64,000 bases of DNA from contig CAJJDN010000077.1 of the NCBI GenBank assembly GCA_905182985.1, forward strand, positions 395,108-459,107. The letters are read 5' to 3'. Each line of letters starts with the position of its first letter. Positions within the stretch are counted from its first letter, which is position 1. The position numbers and the translations under genes are program-made. The stretch comes from Paramecium sonneborni. Its lineage: Eukaryota; Ciliophora; Oligohymenophorea; Peniculida; Parameciidae. Below are positions 1-14,000 of the stretch, in pieces. The notes beneath the pieces are model-generated. The model had not been told where the DNA came from. It saw only the letters and a list, made by a program, of their open reading frames with translations, and searched no databases.

Positions 1-799
1 TCTAATATATTTATCTCACTTTCACAAACTTTCCTAAATAATTCAAATCTAATTCTTATTTTACTTTTTTTTCACAAATACTAGATTTTTCATCATTTAT
101 TCAATTTTAATATTTAATTAATCATTTTTCTAAATCTCCTTAATTTTATATTCAATAAAAGATTATTCAGAACAATATGAATATCTATCTTTAAGAAATC
201 AATTAATTTTATTGTGAAAACTTATTATACCAGTATTTAAATTCTTCAAGATTAAAATGTAATTTTCTAGATTAGCTTAGAAAAATTTTTATAATTAAGT
301 TAATTAATATAATATAAATAATTCTTTTATGTAACTTAGATTAAAGTTTTAAAGAACAATTTTATGAATAAAACACAATTGCGTTAAAATATGTTGGTGG
401 GAACTAAATAATTTTCATGTTTTAGTAAATATTAGATTAACTTATTTTATTTTTTATTAATAATTTATTAGTAAGATAATTTGTAAATCCAAGTATTCAA
501 TATAAATTAAATTAGTTAATATATATATTTTGAAAAAGTTCTCAATTTAATCTTAATTTTGGAATTAGCTAAATTTCTTCAAATTAAAATACATTATAGA
601 AATTATTGGTAACGAAAATGCATTTAAAATTTTGATAGCAAAGGATATTTAAGTTCAATTGTCATATTTTAAGTATTTTGATATATTTAATAATAAATTA
701 ATTTAGTGATAACTAAAAATTAGAATGCCTTTCTTTTAATTTAAATAACATAATCATGTATTAGTATTAATTTTAATATCCTTAAAAAGAATAGATATA
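1..799. other. AT-rich sequence, no gene seen
   Basis: No protein-like frame was found on either strand with TGA as the only stop. In the frame of the following WD40 gene there is a TGA at 707, so that gene cannot begin further left. Confidence 0.5.
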
Positions 800-3001
800 A
801 TGATTAAAATAAAGTAGACAGTAGAGAATGTGAAAATGATAGGGAAATCTGAGAACTGTTAACAATTGTAGAAACTAAATTTAATAGATAAAAAAATATT
901 AGAGAAACATACAGAGAGTTAGGATAGAAATTGGATGATAATAAAAGAGGCTGAAGAATAAATATTGAATTGCAAATTATAATATTTAAAGGAAAGTGAG
1001 ATAAGAAAAGAAAACAATATAGAAATTTTAAATCACTTTAAATAAAATCTAATTTAAATGAAATAGTAAATGATTAACAAAATAGATGAAATAATATCAT
1101 TTATAAATAATCAACTAACTCGTATTTTAAATATAAAAATTGAAAGAGATGATTAATATAAAGAAGGAAGCAATTAGAATTTAGATTATATTGAAAAAAG
1201 TTATATATAATTGAGATAAATATCATTAAATTTTGTGGAAATAGAAACTCATTTATAATAACAGTTAAAAACACTAGATCTTTAGGATTTTTTAAAATAT
1301 CAAGAAAAAATGTTAAGAAGTATAAGATGTGAAAATTAAATAAATTTGAAAGAAGTTCTACCATTTGGAATAGATTAAATACAGAAAAATAATAATTGGA
1401 TTTGTGAAAAACACAAATTATAATTGATGTTTGTTGATTTAAAATAAATAAGTGTTGTTCCTAATAGAATAGCTTGTGCCTATTGTATTCCTGAATATTT
1501 AGTATAGTTTACAAATTTTGATTAATTTAAATCAATGTGGAATTAATAGATTTCATATATTTCAAATTTTTAAAATCTATAAGATAGAAATGTTAATAAT
1601 AGTATTTAAATGGCTCATCAATAGTTAATATAATTAAAAGATTAATTTAATTGTATGATTGATGAATCAATAATTTCATTAAGGAGTCTTACTCTTAATC
1701 AAAGTAAAATATTAGAAAGATTGTTATCATTAATTAAAAAAGAATGGTATTAATATTCAAAAGAAGAAATCATTTATATAGCCGAAATACTCAGTCAATA
1801 AAATTTCTTAAAAGAGTTGAATGAATAAATAGAATCAGAATAAAAAGCTAAAATACAATCTATTTAAGAAATACTAAATGAATTATTTTTGAATCTATAA
1901 TAGAAATTTAATGATTAAAAATTAACTTAATGTTCCGTTCCAATATAAGAAAAAAATGGAAAATATTTAAAAATATCATTTAAAAAAGATATTCCATTTA
2001 AAAACTTAGAACAAGATGAAAACAAAAATATCAATGTTACAATTAAACCATTTAAATATGAACTTATCAAAAAAAATTCATTTAAGGATGATAAAATATA
2101 TGCAATTACATTTAATTAAGATTCATCTTTAGTAATGACTGGATATTCTTTTGGAACTATTAAAGTTTTTTAATTTAAAAATGGATACATGAAATAAACC
2201 TAAGTATTATAAAATCATTAAGGTATTGTTTGTTGTTTATAAATTTTAAAAAGTTGTTAATAATTTGTTTCAGGAGGAGAAGATCAAACTATTTTAATAT
2301 GGTAAATTAATGAAAATAAAGAATGGATTTGTTTATAAATCTTATAGAGACATACAGATTATATTCGATGTATAATTTCAAATAGTAATGAAGATTTGAT
2401 TATTTCATGTGGAGATGATTAAACTATTTAATTCTGGAATAAAGATCTTTAATGGAATTGGTAATAAAGATTATTAGGACATAGAAATAAAGTAGAAAGC
2501 ATATCATTAAATGAATCAAATACTAAATTAGTTTCTTGTGCTTATATGGACTTTACTATTTTAGTTAGTGAAAAACTTTAATATGATTCAGAATGGATTA
2601 TTATTTAAACTATTAAAGTTGATAATTGGGGTTAAGGCTTATGTTTTATGAATGATTTTTTATTTTCTTACTAACCATCACGATCTGAAACCTTATTTAT
2701 TTATGAGCTTGATAAAATAACTAATACTTTTAATAAAACTAAAGAAGTTAGAATTAAATCAGGATATTAATCTGATTGTGTTTTTCCTTTACAATTTATC
2801 AAAAGTAATTCTATAATCCTTAATAAAACTGGTTGTTTTATTAATTTAATTTCATTTAAACAAAATGGAGAATTTGTTAATGGATAATCTATTAAATATT
2901 AAAATCAGTATATTTAAGGAGCATTGACAAATGATGGATAATATTTAGTAACTTGGGATGAAGGAACAAAATAAGTATAGATTCGGATTTATAAACATTG
3001 A
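800..3001 (+). CDS. WD40-repeat protein with coiled-coil and Cys/His N-terminus
   Basis: One uninterrupted frame of 733 residues when TAA and TAG are read as Gln, ending at TGA 2999-3001. Residues 1-190 are Gln/Glu/Lys/Ile-rich and probably coiled coil. At about residues 200-235 there is a Cys/His cluster, CxxH (C202, H205) followed by CxxC, resembling a small zinc-binding motif. After another helical stretch, residues about 430-733 form a WD40 propeller; blades carry SGGEDQTILIW, SCGDDQTIQFW and a final LVTWDEGTKQVQIRIYKH. Propellers of this kind are protein-binding scaffolds; the partner is unknown. The start is uncertain: the frame is open from 710, ATG 725 also fits, and I prefer ATG 800 because it leads directly into the helical region. 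No intron is needed. It is the longest intact member of the WD40 family here. Confidence 0.85.
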
Positions 3002-4010
3002 AATATTTTATTAATTTTTAATAATTAAAAGTCTTTTATTTTTTCAAAATCTAAATTATATTAAAATTTTAACCATAAAATTAGAATTTTCAAGATTAAT
3101 AGATACTTATTATATAAAAGTAATTTTATAATTATAGATCTCAATTATTTCTTTTCTCTCTAAAACATGCAAAAATATATAGAATTGAATCATTCATAGA
3201 AGAAACGTTAATATAAAAATTAAAAATTTAATATAGTAAGAATTCCTAAATAATAATTAAAGTGATAAATTCTTGATTATAAAATTTTCAATGGAAACAA
3301 AATATTAATTCTTAAAAATACAAATTTTTTATATACTTGGAGATCATTTGAAAAACTTTTAAGCACTGCGTTATTTGAATCTCAAAAAACAAGACAAAAC
3401 TATATTTATTTAATATTAAATTAATAATTTAAAATATATACAATAAAATTAAATTTAGAACAAATAATCAATAAATGTGTTTATCATTTTATTCCTTTCC
3501 TTTTTTATAGAAAAAATAGGGTATATATTTAAAATAGAAGTATTTTGATTGTTTTTAATTTATTTTTCAAAAGAAGAGATAAGAAAATACTTAAAAAACT
3601 TAAAAAATAATATATATATTTTTATGAGTAAATGAATGTTTTTAAATATTTATAATGATAAATTAGAATCAAAATAAAGACAAATAATATTGTATTATTT
3701 TGTATAAATAAACAAAAATGATATTGTTTTATTGAAAAATATAGAATAACAGTAATGTTATTATACAAAACTAAATAATAAAAAGCCTATAGATTTATAC
3801 ATTAGAAGAGATTAAAATAGGAAATATTTGAAATTAATTTTTTACAAAGCTAATTTAAATAAAATGTCTTATTTTTAATTTCAGATTTGATGCAGATTAT
3901 TGATATTATAAACTGATTAAGTTTTTTTAGTATATATGCTATTTTAATTGACTTTTTAAGCGGCATTGAAGAATATATAATTTTGGATTTTATTAAATAA
4001 TAATATAGAC
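3002..4010. other. AT-rich intergenic sequence, nothing recognised
   Basis: About 1 kb between two plus-strand genes. Frames are short and of low-complexity composition on both strands. This is long for a Paramecium somatic intergenic region. Confidence 0.4.
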
Positions 4011-5388
4011 ATGGTAAAATGTTCTTTTTTTCTCATGGGAATACTTATGATTCCATCCAACTGTTTGACTACTTTTTTAACTGGATTTGTTTCAACATTT
4101 TATGTTTGGGGTTCAGGCAACATTTTATATTCATCTTCTACACCAAATAGATCGTTTTCAAGTACAATTAATTTTTCATCGAGTTTTACAAATATTCCAG
4201 AAGTATTCATCATAAATTAAGTATATGATTTAAATACTGGAAGTGAGTAAGGCTTTTAGTTCTACATAGATAGTATAACAAGATCAAGTAATTGATATTT
4301 TAATTGTTTTAGGTTTCACAGTAAGAATTTAGCTTCCTTATACAACTACATATAATGGTATTGAATTCAGATACTATGCTATTGATGATAAACGTAGATA
4401 AGTGATATCAATGTTTAATTAATTCAACCCAACTTAAGGGACTCTAAAATTCTAGCATAATAATCCTAACTTTGTTGTTGGAATAGCTTCTGTGATTAGT
4501 CTTCAATATCTAGGGTCATTTAGTTATCATTTATATGTATTATTAATATTGAAATTAGGTATCGGAAGTGACAAAAACTGATTGTTCAATTACTATGTCA
4601 TTTTCAAATACCATATAACAACTTGGATATTAGATATTGCTTGGTACAAAAGATGCATTTTACATTAAAGGAACTATTTATGCTACATCTATTCCATCAT
4701 ATGTAGCTGCATTTAGTTTTGAATCAGGATGGTAGGATTCTTAACTATTATCTGTTATTTAAGGGATTTCTTATTCAGAAGGAACAACATTTAGAATAAG
4801 ACTTAATAGAAATAATGTAGTGATGACTTAGACAAACTATGATATAGAGTTATGTATAATTAATATATCAATTAATTTTTAGGGGCTGGAAGTGTTTTAT
4901 AAAATGTTTATCATTAATATGGAGCTATCAGACCATAATGGAATGAAGGATTTTATTAAAGTTTTTAGCTTCTTAAATTCTTTGTTTTTAAAAATTATGA
5001 CAATAATATTGCCACCATCTTAAATTCATTTGAATTATCAATACCAGAATTTAATTTTCAAAGTTCAATTTCAGGAGTTTTTAATTTAGATGTAGATAAT
5101 TCAATCACCGATTTTACATTAAACTTTATAAGAAAATGTGAATAAGGAAAAAAATTAACTATGCAATTAATCCAAGCAAATGGTTGTGCTTCCACTTATT
5201 ATTAATATGAAATTATTTGCACTTCGAGAATTAATATCTGCAAATAAAAATTTTATTTTTAAACGGCTACTCCAATGATTTCTAAATTGAAAATAACTAT
5301 CTCATCTGATACAACATTTATAATTGAGCATAATTACATCGATTAAGTTGTTAAATATGTAAATATTGCTTCTATAGGATATGTATGA
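4011..5388 (+). CDS. Secreted H-type lectin-like protein, three tiny introns
   Basis: A 433-residue protein reconstructed by removing three introns: 4288-4312 (25 nt), 4537-4558 (22 nt) and 4854-4882 (29 nt), all GTA...AG. The spliced frame is exactly divisible by three and ends at TGA 5386-5388. The N-terminus (MVKCSFFLMGILMIPSNC) looks like a signal peptide. Residues about 50-110 have the H-type lectin pattern: INFSSSFTNIPEVFIINQ, then a Gly-Phe segment and SITRSSFTVRIQL. The later part is beta-rich and may repeat the fold. H-type lectins bind GalNAc-type glycans, so a cell-surface or secreted carbohydrate-binding role is inferred. The in-frame TGAs that appear without splicing show the introns are real. 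The family call rests on pattern recall and has not been tested by a profile search. Confidence 0.75.
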
Positions 5389-8077
5389 GAAGGAATTACA
5401 CTCAAAATTATGATTATTTAATATTCTTAAATTATTAATATTATTTGATTTAATAAAGAATTACTTATAGTTTTTTTCATTATTTAAATGATTTATGTCT
5501 CTAACTAACTAATTATTCTATTATTAAGAATTATCTATTTAAAAATTTATCTAGATCTTGGCATAACTATTTCTAGACTACATGATATAATTATCTTCTT
5601 ATATGTAATCTTTGTGGAAATCAAAATACTGACATTATATAAATAATTTATTAATTAATGGTTAAAATAGTTATCTACTTTCTTATGATATGGAATAAGA
5701 AAAATTAACTTAATATCCAAGTTTTAAAATTAAAATAACAAGATTTATATGTATTATTCTAATAATTATGTTTTGAATATAATTATGAATAAAAACGTTA
5801 AATAGATTTTGATTAATCTCAATCATTAAACATCAAATTTGATTGATATTATAAAAATCTAATAAATAAGGAAGATTTTAATCAAGTCGTGTATAAATAT
5901 AATATATTATTTCATCTCATTATCAAAATATTCATTGATAATAGATTGAATTGATAAAAAATAGAATTATTGCAAATATTATATGTGTAACTCTACCTTA
6001 TAAATAGATTCATCTTTCAATTTCTCAAAAAATAACCATAATTTTTAATGATAGAAGCTGCTTTAGAAGAGAAATCAACAGATAAGATAGAATAATATCT
6101 TCAGTAAAAACAAAACAGGGAAAGATGTAATAATTACCTTTTATTTAAAGCTTTTACATAATTAAAACAGAATTTAATGATTAGCTTCTTTTCAAATATT
6201 AAAACTGTAACATTTACATCATTTTATCCTCCAAAGTGTAAATTCAGATTTGCCAAAAAATTTTGTTCCATTTATTTCATCCAACTTCTAAAAATATAAT
6301 CAAAATTATTAAGATTTTTTTAATCTTTAAAATAAAATTAGTTTAAAAGAATATGATTATCAATTAAAATAATATTTTAAAATTTTAATTGTTATGAAAA
6401 TACTTATTGCTAGAAAATTTATTAATAATTATAATAATATGAGGATTAATTGATCAAATTTAAACTAACTACAAGAAATCAATAAATTTATTTCAAACAT
6501 CATGATATTAATTTTTAGAATTATAAGAAATGGCTGATATGAACTTTCTAAAATTTCTTAGTTTAATTTGCTCTTCCTTTATAGAAGAATTAATGATTTA
6601 AGAGGATAAATATATAATTCCATTGCTAGGATAATTAAATAAGTACTGATTGTCCAAAAAAAAAAGATTAAATCCTCAAATTTATTAAAATATCAACAAC
6701 AGAAAAAAATAAATGCAATAGCATACGATAGAAATTTTTTGTGTTGACTTACAATTAAAATCATTAACAATACTAATTAACAATAAAATTATTATTCTGG
6801 GTACACAGAGAATTGTCTCTAAATTTGATATTATTGCGAAAGAAGACTTTTTGGCAAACTTCAAAAATAAATTGTACTTTTTAGATTTTAAGATAATTAG
6901 TTTTATGAATTAATTGAAAAATTAATAATTATATTTTTTGAAGAATCGGATTTGAAATTTAGTTCAATTATATCAGAAATGCAACCAAATAGAAAGTTGA
7001 ATTACCATTTATGTAAAATTAAAAAAATTATTATCATATAAAATTAACATATTATCATTTTATTCTTGATTATAATTATTATTTAAATGAAATAATAAAA
7101 AATCAAGTAAATTTTTCATAAAGACGAAGAAATTTGACTTTATTTTTAGAAAAATGAATTTTGATAAATGTATTATAATTTGAAAATCAATTAAAATTAT
7201 TAATTTACTACAATAATAATCAATATTTTCCTCCAATTTAATTTGTAATTAATTAGAAAATCCTCTTAAGTATTTTTAAAGTTATTATACGCTTAAAATT
7301 TTCGTATGATATATAGATTTCAAATAAAAAATTTTAGAAAATTATTGAAAAAGCTTTGTTTGGAAACTAATATAAATGTTAAGATAAATTATAAACTTAA
7401 TTTCCTTTTATTTATTGAATGTTTGTCAGTAAACAGTTTTTAATAAATAAGAATTATAAAAAATTTACAAATTTTAACAAACAAGACCTAATTTCAATTT
7501 AATAAAACAATTTACATCGTATATCCATCAAATGATTACTTTGTATCTATATTTTTAGCTTGATTGATCAAATTTTAGTACCAAAAAAAGTATTATAAAT
7601 TCAAAGATTGCACATTATTTCTTAAAAAAAATATAATTTTGTAAATTTTGAATATATCAATTATTCAATTAAGAGATATTCAATTTACATAGTGGAAAAG
7701 TTCAAAAAATAGCAACTCATAGTTTCTCAATAAATATAATTTTTAGGATAATATAATTAAGACAGATTAATATAAATAAAGGTTAGTGATTAAAACTAAA
7801 ATAAAGAATTTTAAAAAATATGTTTAAGACATATAACTTATTTATTTGATATATGAACTAAAAGTTTATTTAAAGTTACGATACTGATCAACATTTGGTT
7901 ATTTTAAATGGTCTTCAAGGAAATTTAAAAATTAAAATATTAGGATTTATGAACTTTTTGAGTATAAAATACAATAAAATTTTTTGATTTAAAATTGAAA
8001 AAATATCGTTAAAATGAGTTTTAAATTGATTTTAATTCATTTAATAAAAATATTAAATTAAATATATAATTTTTAAG
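5389..8077. other. Long AT-rich interval, mostly no gene
   Basis: About 2.7 kb. Apart from the weak coding-like stretch listed at 6530-7140, all six frames are broken by TGA/TCA at short spacing and have non-coding composition. Intervals this long are unusual between Paramecium somatic genes. Confidence 0.4.
6530..7140 (+). pseudogene. Possible decayed coding fragment, unrecognised
   Basis: Three overlapping partial frames read like protein. ATG 6530 opens a 39-residue frame (MADMNFLKFLSLIC...) ending in TGA near 6646. A second frame around 6735-6950 includes IFCVDLQLKSLTILINN and KEDFLANFKNKLYFL. A third around 6935-7140 includes FFEESDLKFSSIISEM. They could be pieces of one gene broken by indels. 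I cannot name the family, and in DNA this AT-rich chance frames of this length are common. Confidence 0.25.
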
Positions 8078-11000
8078 ATGGGAAGAATAGATTTTTATCT
8101 TATTATATGCGAATATTCTATCGTAATAAATTGTCTGTTTATCTGGACTTTAAATGACTAATAACAATTCTATGCATTATAATTTAATAGAATGATAAAT
8201 AGTTTTGAGATAGAAGAATGTATGATTTATGGAATGTGGAGTAGATATGTACCTTTAAGTACAATATCATAAACAGGTCCTGTTGGAATTTTTGATAGTT
8301 CCTGCTACCATTTAAATTCAGTATAAGAGAAGGAAAATAAAAGGATTAATTTTATTTATTATGATTGCATTAATATAAAAGAAATGAATGTGAAAAAAAT
8401 TGTTTAATTTATAAGTAACGAAGGAAAATAATATAAATTTGAGAAAACATTGGATTCTATGAAATATGAGTATTATTGGTATTACTTTGCTGTTCATCTA
8501 ATACCACATAAAAAATAATTTACTTATTATTTGCTTTAAGGAGTGACAATTATAGATATATAATAATTGCAAATCTAATTTCCTTATTTAGATGAAAATT
8601 TGTTGATTGTATTTGGAGGTGGTTTAGTGATAGAGCCTGATGATATTTTAAAAGTTGAAAGTGAGAATAAGCTTTCATTTTTTCCTGGCCAAATTATTTT
8701 ATTATCATATTTCAAAGGCTTTATAGGTAATGTTGATTAACAATTGATGATCAATTTATAATATATGTTTGATGATTCATGTCGTTGTTTAGAAAATTCA
8801 ATCACAGATCTTCCTGACATCGATATAAATTGGTTAGAATAGAAAATATTTGCATCTGTTAATAAAAATTGTGATGCATTTGCTTTTTAAACTTGGATTA
8901 AAGTGTAATAAGTAATTTAGGATTAATCTGAATTTATGTATTAGCTTATTAAACTATCCAGTAATTTTGAGAATCCAAAATTAAGGGATGATAATTTATC
9001 GGCAATGTAAATTTATTACAAAATTTCCAACTAAAATTCTTAGTTAAAATTCACGACATATAATTATAAATTTCCATATTTTAATTTAGATTTTTCTGAT
9101 AATCCATTTTTGATAGAAGAATTATTTGATATTCCAATAATAAATTTGTGGCATTTTATAACAGTACTTTTAAAGAATGATGTCATATAAATATAAATAA
9201 AATATTTTGATGATAGGAAATAGTATAGATTTGAAAGTTCCCATGAAGCAAAGTAATTTCATATGGTATAATATAAATTACAATATGGAAATATATAATA
9301 GTTATCATAGAATTATTTAAAAGTAAGTTTAAGAAATTAAAAGTTATTTAATTGTATTAATTCTGATGAATTTATATTCAGATAATAGTGTCATCATAGT
9401 TGCGAAGAATGTGATGGTCCTACGAATACAGATTGTTTATCATGCTCAGAGATATCAAAACGTATTTACATATAAAGTCATAGAGCTTGTGTTTGTCCTT
9501 ATGATACAATTGATGATTATGATTGTAAAGATTATCAAAGTTTTGATTTATAAATAAGTTAAGAGTAAGGAAATAAATGTAATTAAGGTTATTTTGAAAA
9601 TGGATAGATATGTTTAAGATGGTATAAATATAATTATAATATATTATTAGTCCATCGGTAATTAATGAAAATATTATGACTTGTCTTGAATGTATATAAA
9701 ATCCAATAGATTGGATAAAGGATCCATATTGTTAAACAAATCTATTTTTAGATAATAATGGTAGTCCTAGTGAATATATAAAGGATAAGATTAAAGTTTA
9801 TTATGTTTTGGATGAAAAGAATATAAAACCATGTCATCATTATTAAAATAGGAAAATAAATACAATTGATGAAATTTATGAAGATTATAAATTAAGTGAT
9901 AAGAATTCTGCATCAATATGTTCAAATTAAAATTATCCAAACGAATGTTAACCTTGTAATTTGAAGAGTTGTGTAATTTGTGGTTTTTTATAGAATAGAT
10001 AGATATGTTTAAAATGTAATGATACATCTATTTTAAATGATGGATAATGCTATGAATAATAGATGGGATTAATAGAATAAAACAACTGTTTGAGTCCATA
10101 TTATATTACATCAAATAAATAATGCAAACTATGTGAAATAGAAAATTGTTAATATTGTTTTGAATATAAAAGTAATGATTTAGGAAAATGTACATTATAT
10201 AGTTAATATGAAATTTTTCAGATAGATGAATTTCATAGAATTGGATGTGCACTTTGTGAAGAAGGATTTATTTTTGATTTTGTTAAAGATAAATGCTTGT
10301 ATTAAAAACCTTTAATAAAAGATTGTTTAAGATCTTTCATAAATTTATAAGGTTAAGAAATTTGTACTCTTTCTGCAATAGATGATTTTAATATTGCGCC
10401 TGAGATCATTAATTGTCAAAAATATATCACAAATTGTTAATAATGTTACCAAACACCTTTATCTATAATTAAATGTATAGTATGTGAAGATGGTTATTCA
10501 AGTTCAATTACAACTGGTCATTGTTATAAATGTCGATTATAAAATGCTAAATATTGTATTGAAGGAGATTATACCAAAGTTGATTCATGGATGTAATTAT
10601 TATAAAGTTTTCTTATGTAATTCTTACCTAATAAGTATGTATATCCTCAACCTACTACTCTTTTCTATATATCAACCCTAGCTGTTAAATGTATTCAAGG
10701 ATATTAACTTATTATATCTGATTGTTTAAAATATTGTGATTCAAATTGTGCTACTTGTTCTAAAACTCTTAAGTAAGGATTTTAATGTTCTAAATGTTAT
10801 TTAAATTATTTTATGTAACCACTAAGAGTTAAAGATAATGAAAAATGTGTATCTTGTCCACAATTATGTTTAGTTTGCTAACCTAGAACTTAAGATGAAA
10901 TATAAGTATAATATCTTATTATTATAATTAAGAATATCAATCCTTATTTCCTTAATAATCCTCAATATTTCATTTATACTTAGAAATGTATTAAACCAAT

Positions 11001-14000
11001 ATCTCATCCTCATATATTTGTTGATCCTTATATTTAAATTGCCAAATATTGTGATAATCAATTATGTCAATCATTCTTTCAATATTAAGTATTTATACTC
11101 TATAATTAGGTTGAAAATAGTTGTGAGGGATTATATATTGCCTTTGATTAATTCAATCTAGAAACGCTTTTTAATTTCAGATACTTAAATGAAATGATGT
11201 ATTAAAAATTTCAATTAATTTTACCTTTCCAAAATATATGCTTAGGAAGTTAATATCATAACTTTGAAATCCCTCTTAATAACATTTTTAAATCTAATAT
11301 TTTCTCTATATAAATTGTAGAATTAATACTTTAAGGAAATCATTCTCCAGCATACTTTCATACATAAATTTCATTCATTAATTTTGATTCACTCATTATT
11401 AAAGATTGTACTTTTCTGTGTTTTAAATCTGTTGAATTTAAATTAGATAATAATGGTTATCCATAAAATTTAATTATCACTAATTCAGAAATTATAAATT
11501 AAGAAAATTCTTAAAATATTTTTAAAATTATCTCTAATAATTATTAAATTATTGATTTCACTAATCTTAAACTTTAATATTTGAATTATTAAGATTCAAC
11601 TATTTTTGAATTTATCCCTTTTGGAAATTAATCCTCCATTCTTATCAATAAATTTATTATAGAAAATTGTACATTTACGAATTCAGTTCTATTCAAATTT
11701 AAAAATAATCCTCTTATTACAGTTTAAGAACTTATTATAAATAATTCTTACTTTTTAAACTCAACTATCGCTAATTTTTAATATGATCTTACAATTACAT
11801 CATAAATTTAATTTAAATCTATAATAATCTATAATTCACTATTTCAGAGATCATCAATTATTAAAAATGTTGACTCACTTACTCTTACTAAATTATAAAT
11901 AATTTCAAATTAATTTTATTTCTCTTAAATTTTAGTATTTAAGACTAATTTATTTATTGAAGATATATTAATTTAAGACAATCAATTAATTTAATCCTAA
12001 TTAATTTTTAAACTATCAAGAACTTTAATTAAAAGTAATCTTACTATTGATTAATTAAATTATATAAATAATTCTCATTACAACTCATCAATTGTTTCAA
12101 CAGATTTCTCTGTTTAAAATGATCTATTAAGCATATCATTTATCAACTTTAATCTAAATCAAAATTAATTAACTTTAATATAAAATTCATCTACTTATCT
12201 CTTTGATATCAATAGTCACAATTTAAGTATATTAAATTTGTCAATTTATAATTCAGATTATTTTAATTACTTTAATTTTATCACTATTTCAAATATTTGG
12301 GTTGAGAATGCTCTTTTTTTAAATTCCAAAAAACTTTAAATCCCATTATCCTTAGATTGTGTAGATACTTTCAATTTAAATTCTTAACTATTCTATATTT
12401 AAGGATTTAATTTAATAGAATTAAAAAAAATCACAATTTAGTATTATAATAGTATCGATTCATCTTTTATTCAAATATTTTCAAATGTACTCAAAACAAT
12501 GAAAGATTAAGAAATCATAATAATTTAAGATTTAAGATTTTTTGGAAATATTTTGTTGAAAATTAATTTAAGAAACATATTTTCATTAATAACTATTTAT
12601 TCTGAAAAAAATTAATTAATAAAAATGAATAATGTCTAATTTGAAGATAATTTATTTCATTCTTATATTGATGATTCATCTTAAAATACAGCAAGTCTAA
12701 TATTTATAAAATCCTAATAGAGTTCTGTAATGATATCTAATCTATTTTGTTAATCAAATTTATTAACAAATTCTACAAGTTCTTTTATTTTAATAAATAG
12801 TAAAATTCTTAATATTTCTAATTTTTAAATGTTTAATCATAATCTATTAAATATGATAAGATTATAATCCCTTTTTGAATTTGAATTTAAACATAATTTA
12901 ACTTAAGATCAAAGAAATTAACTTTTATCACGGATTCTAAAGATTCAAAATAAAGGTGGAGTATTATCTTTAACTGTTGAATATTGTTAAATGATTTATG
13001 GCAAATTAAGTTAAATACTTTCTTTAAATGGTATTTTACTAAATATTTATACATAAGGAAAAGGAGTAATTAAACTATAAGATTTAGAGTTTATTTCTAT
13101 TGAAAGTTTTGATTTATAAAATTCTGATAATGATGGATGTATAACTATCTCTTCATTAAACAGTTTATTATAACTTGAATTAACAAATATTAGATTTGAT
13201 GATATTTTAAATAAGTTTGCATCGCCAATATTGTATATCATTCCATCTCAAAATACAAATCAAATCACGATTAGAAATGTTATAGTTTTTAATTGTTTTT
13301 CTCTAACTAATATTTTAATGAAATCTTAATTTTCGTTAATGAATATTAAGAACAATAAAGTTGTAATTGAGGGTATTAAAATTATTTTAAATAAAAATAA
13401 TTTTCTTTAATATCTTTAGAAATTTAATTCTTTAGCATCAATTGATATTTAAAAAGTGTTAAATGATAATGGTATTATATTTTTGTAAGGATGTATGATA
13501 TCTATTAAAGAAATCATGTATGAAGGTGTTTTGCTATCATCATTTTTGAAAATAACTGATGCATTCAAAATTGAAATAGAAAAAGTCTGTATTTAATAAA
13601 TTCAAATGATATTGAAAGCAAATATAATTCATGTTGGTCATAGTTCTTAAAATTAATATAGAGTGAAGATATAAAATATGATTTTTTCAAATATAAGTTA
13701 ATTTGATGTTGAAGAATTATCAAATTTATAAAATATTTATAATAAAATAGAATTTTAAAATTAAAATTGTAACATTATTAAAGAAATTAAGATCTAAACT
13801 ATAAAATTAGATAATATTAGATTTGATATATTTTTTGAATAATTAACATAAGATTCAAATTAATAAGGAGCTATAATATATTTTCAAAGTTAATCTAATC
13901 TAAATAAAATATTTTTAACTTAAATTTCAGTCACTAATGTAAAAAGTGAAACATTTTTGAATGCAATTCTTTATTTTGATTTATCTAGTTTTTAATCTTT

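Noticed and set aside
1101..1364. 87-residue minus-strand frame under the standard code
   Set aside because: It is antisense to the coiled-coil region of the WD40 gene at 800-3001 and is hydrophobic only because it mirrors AT-rich coding sequence.
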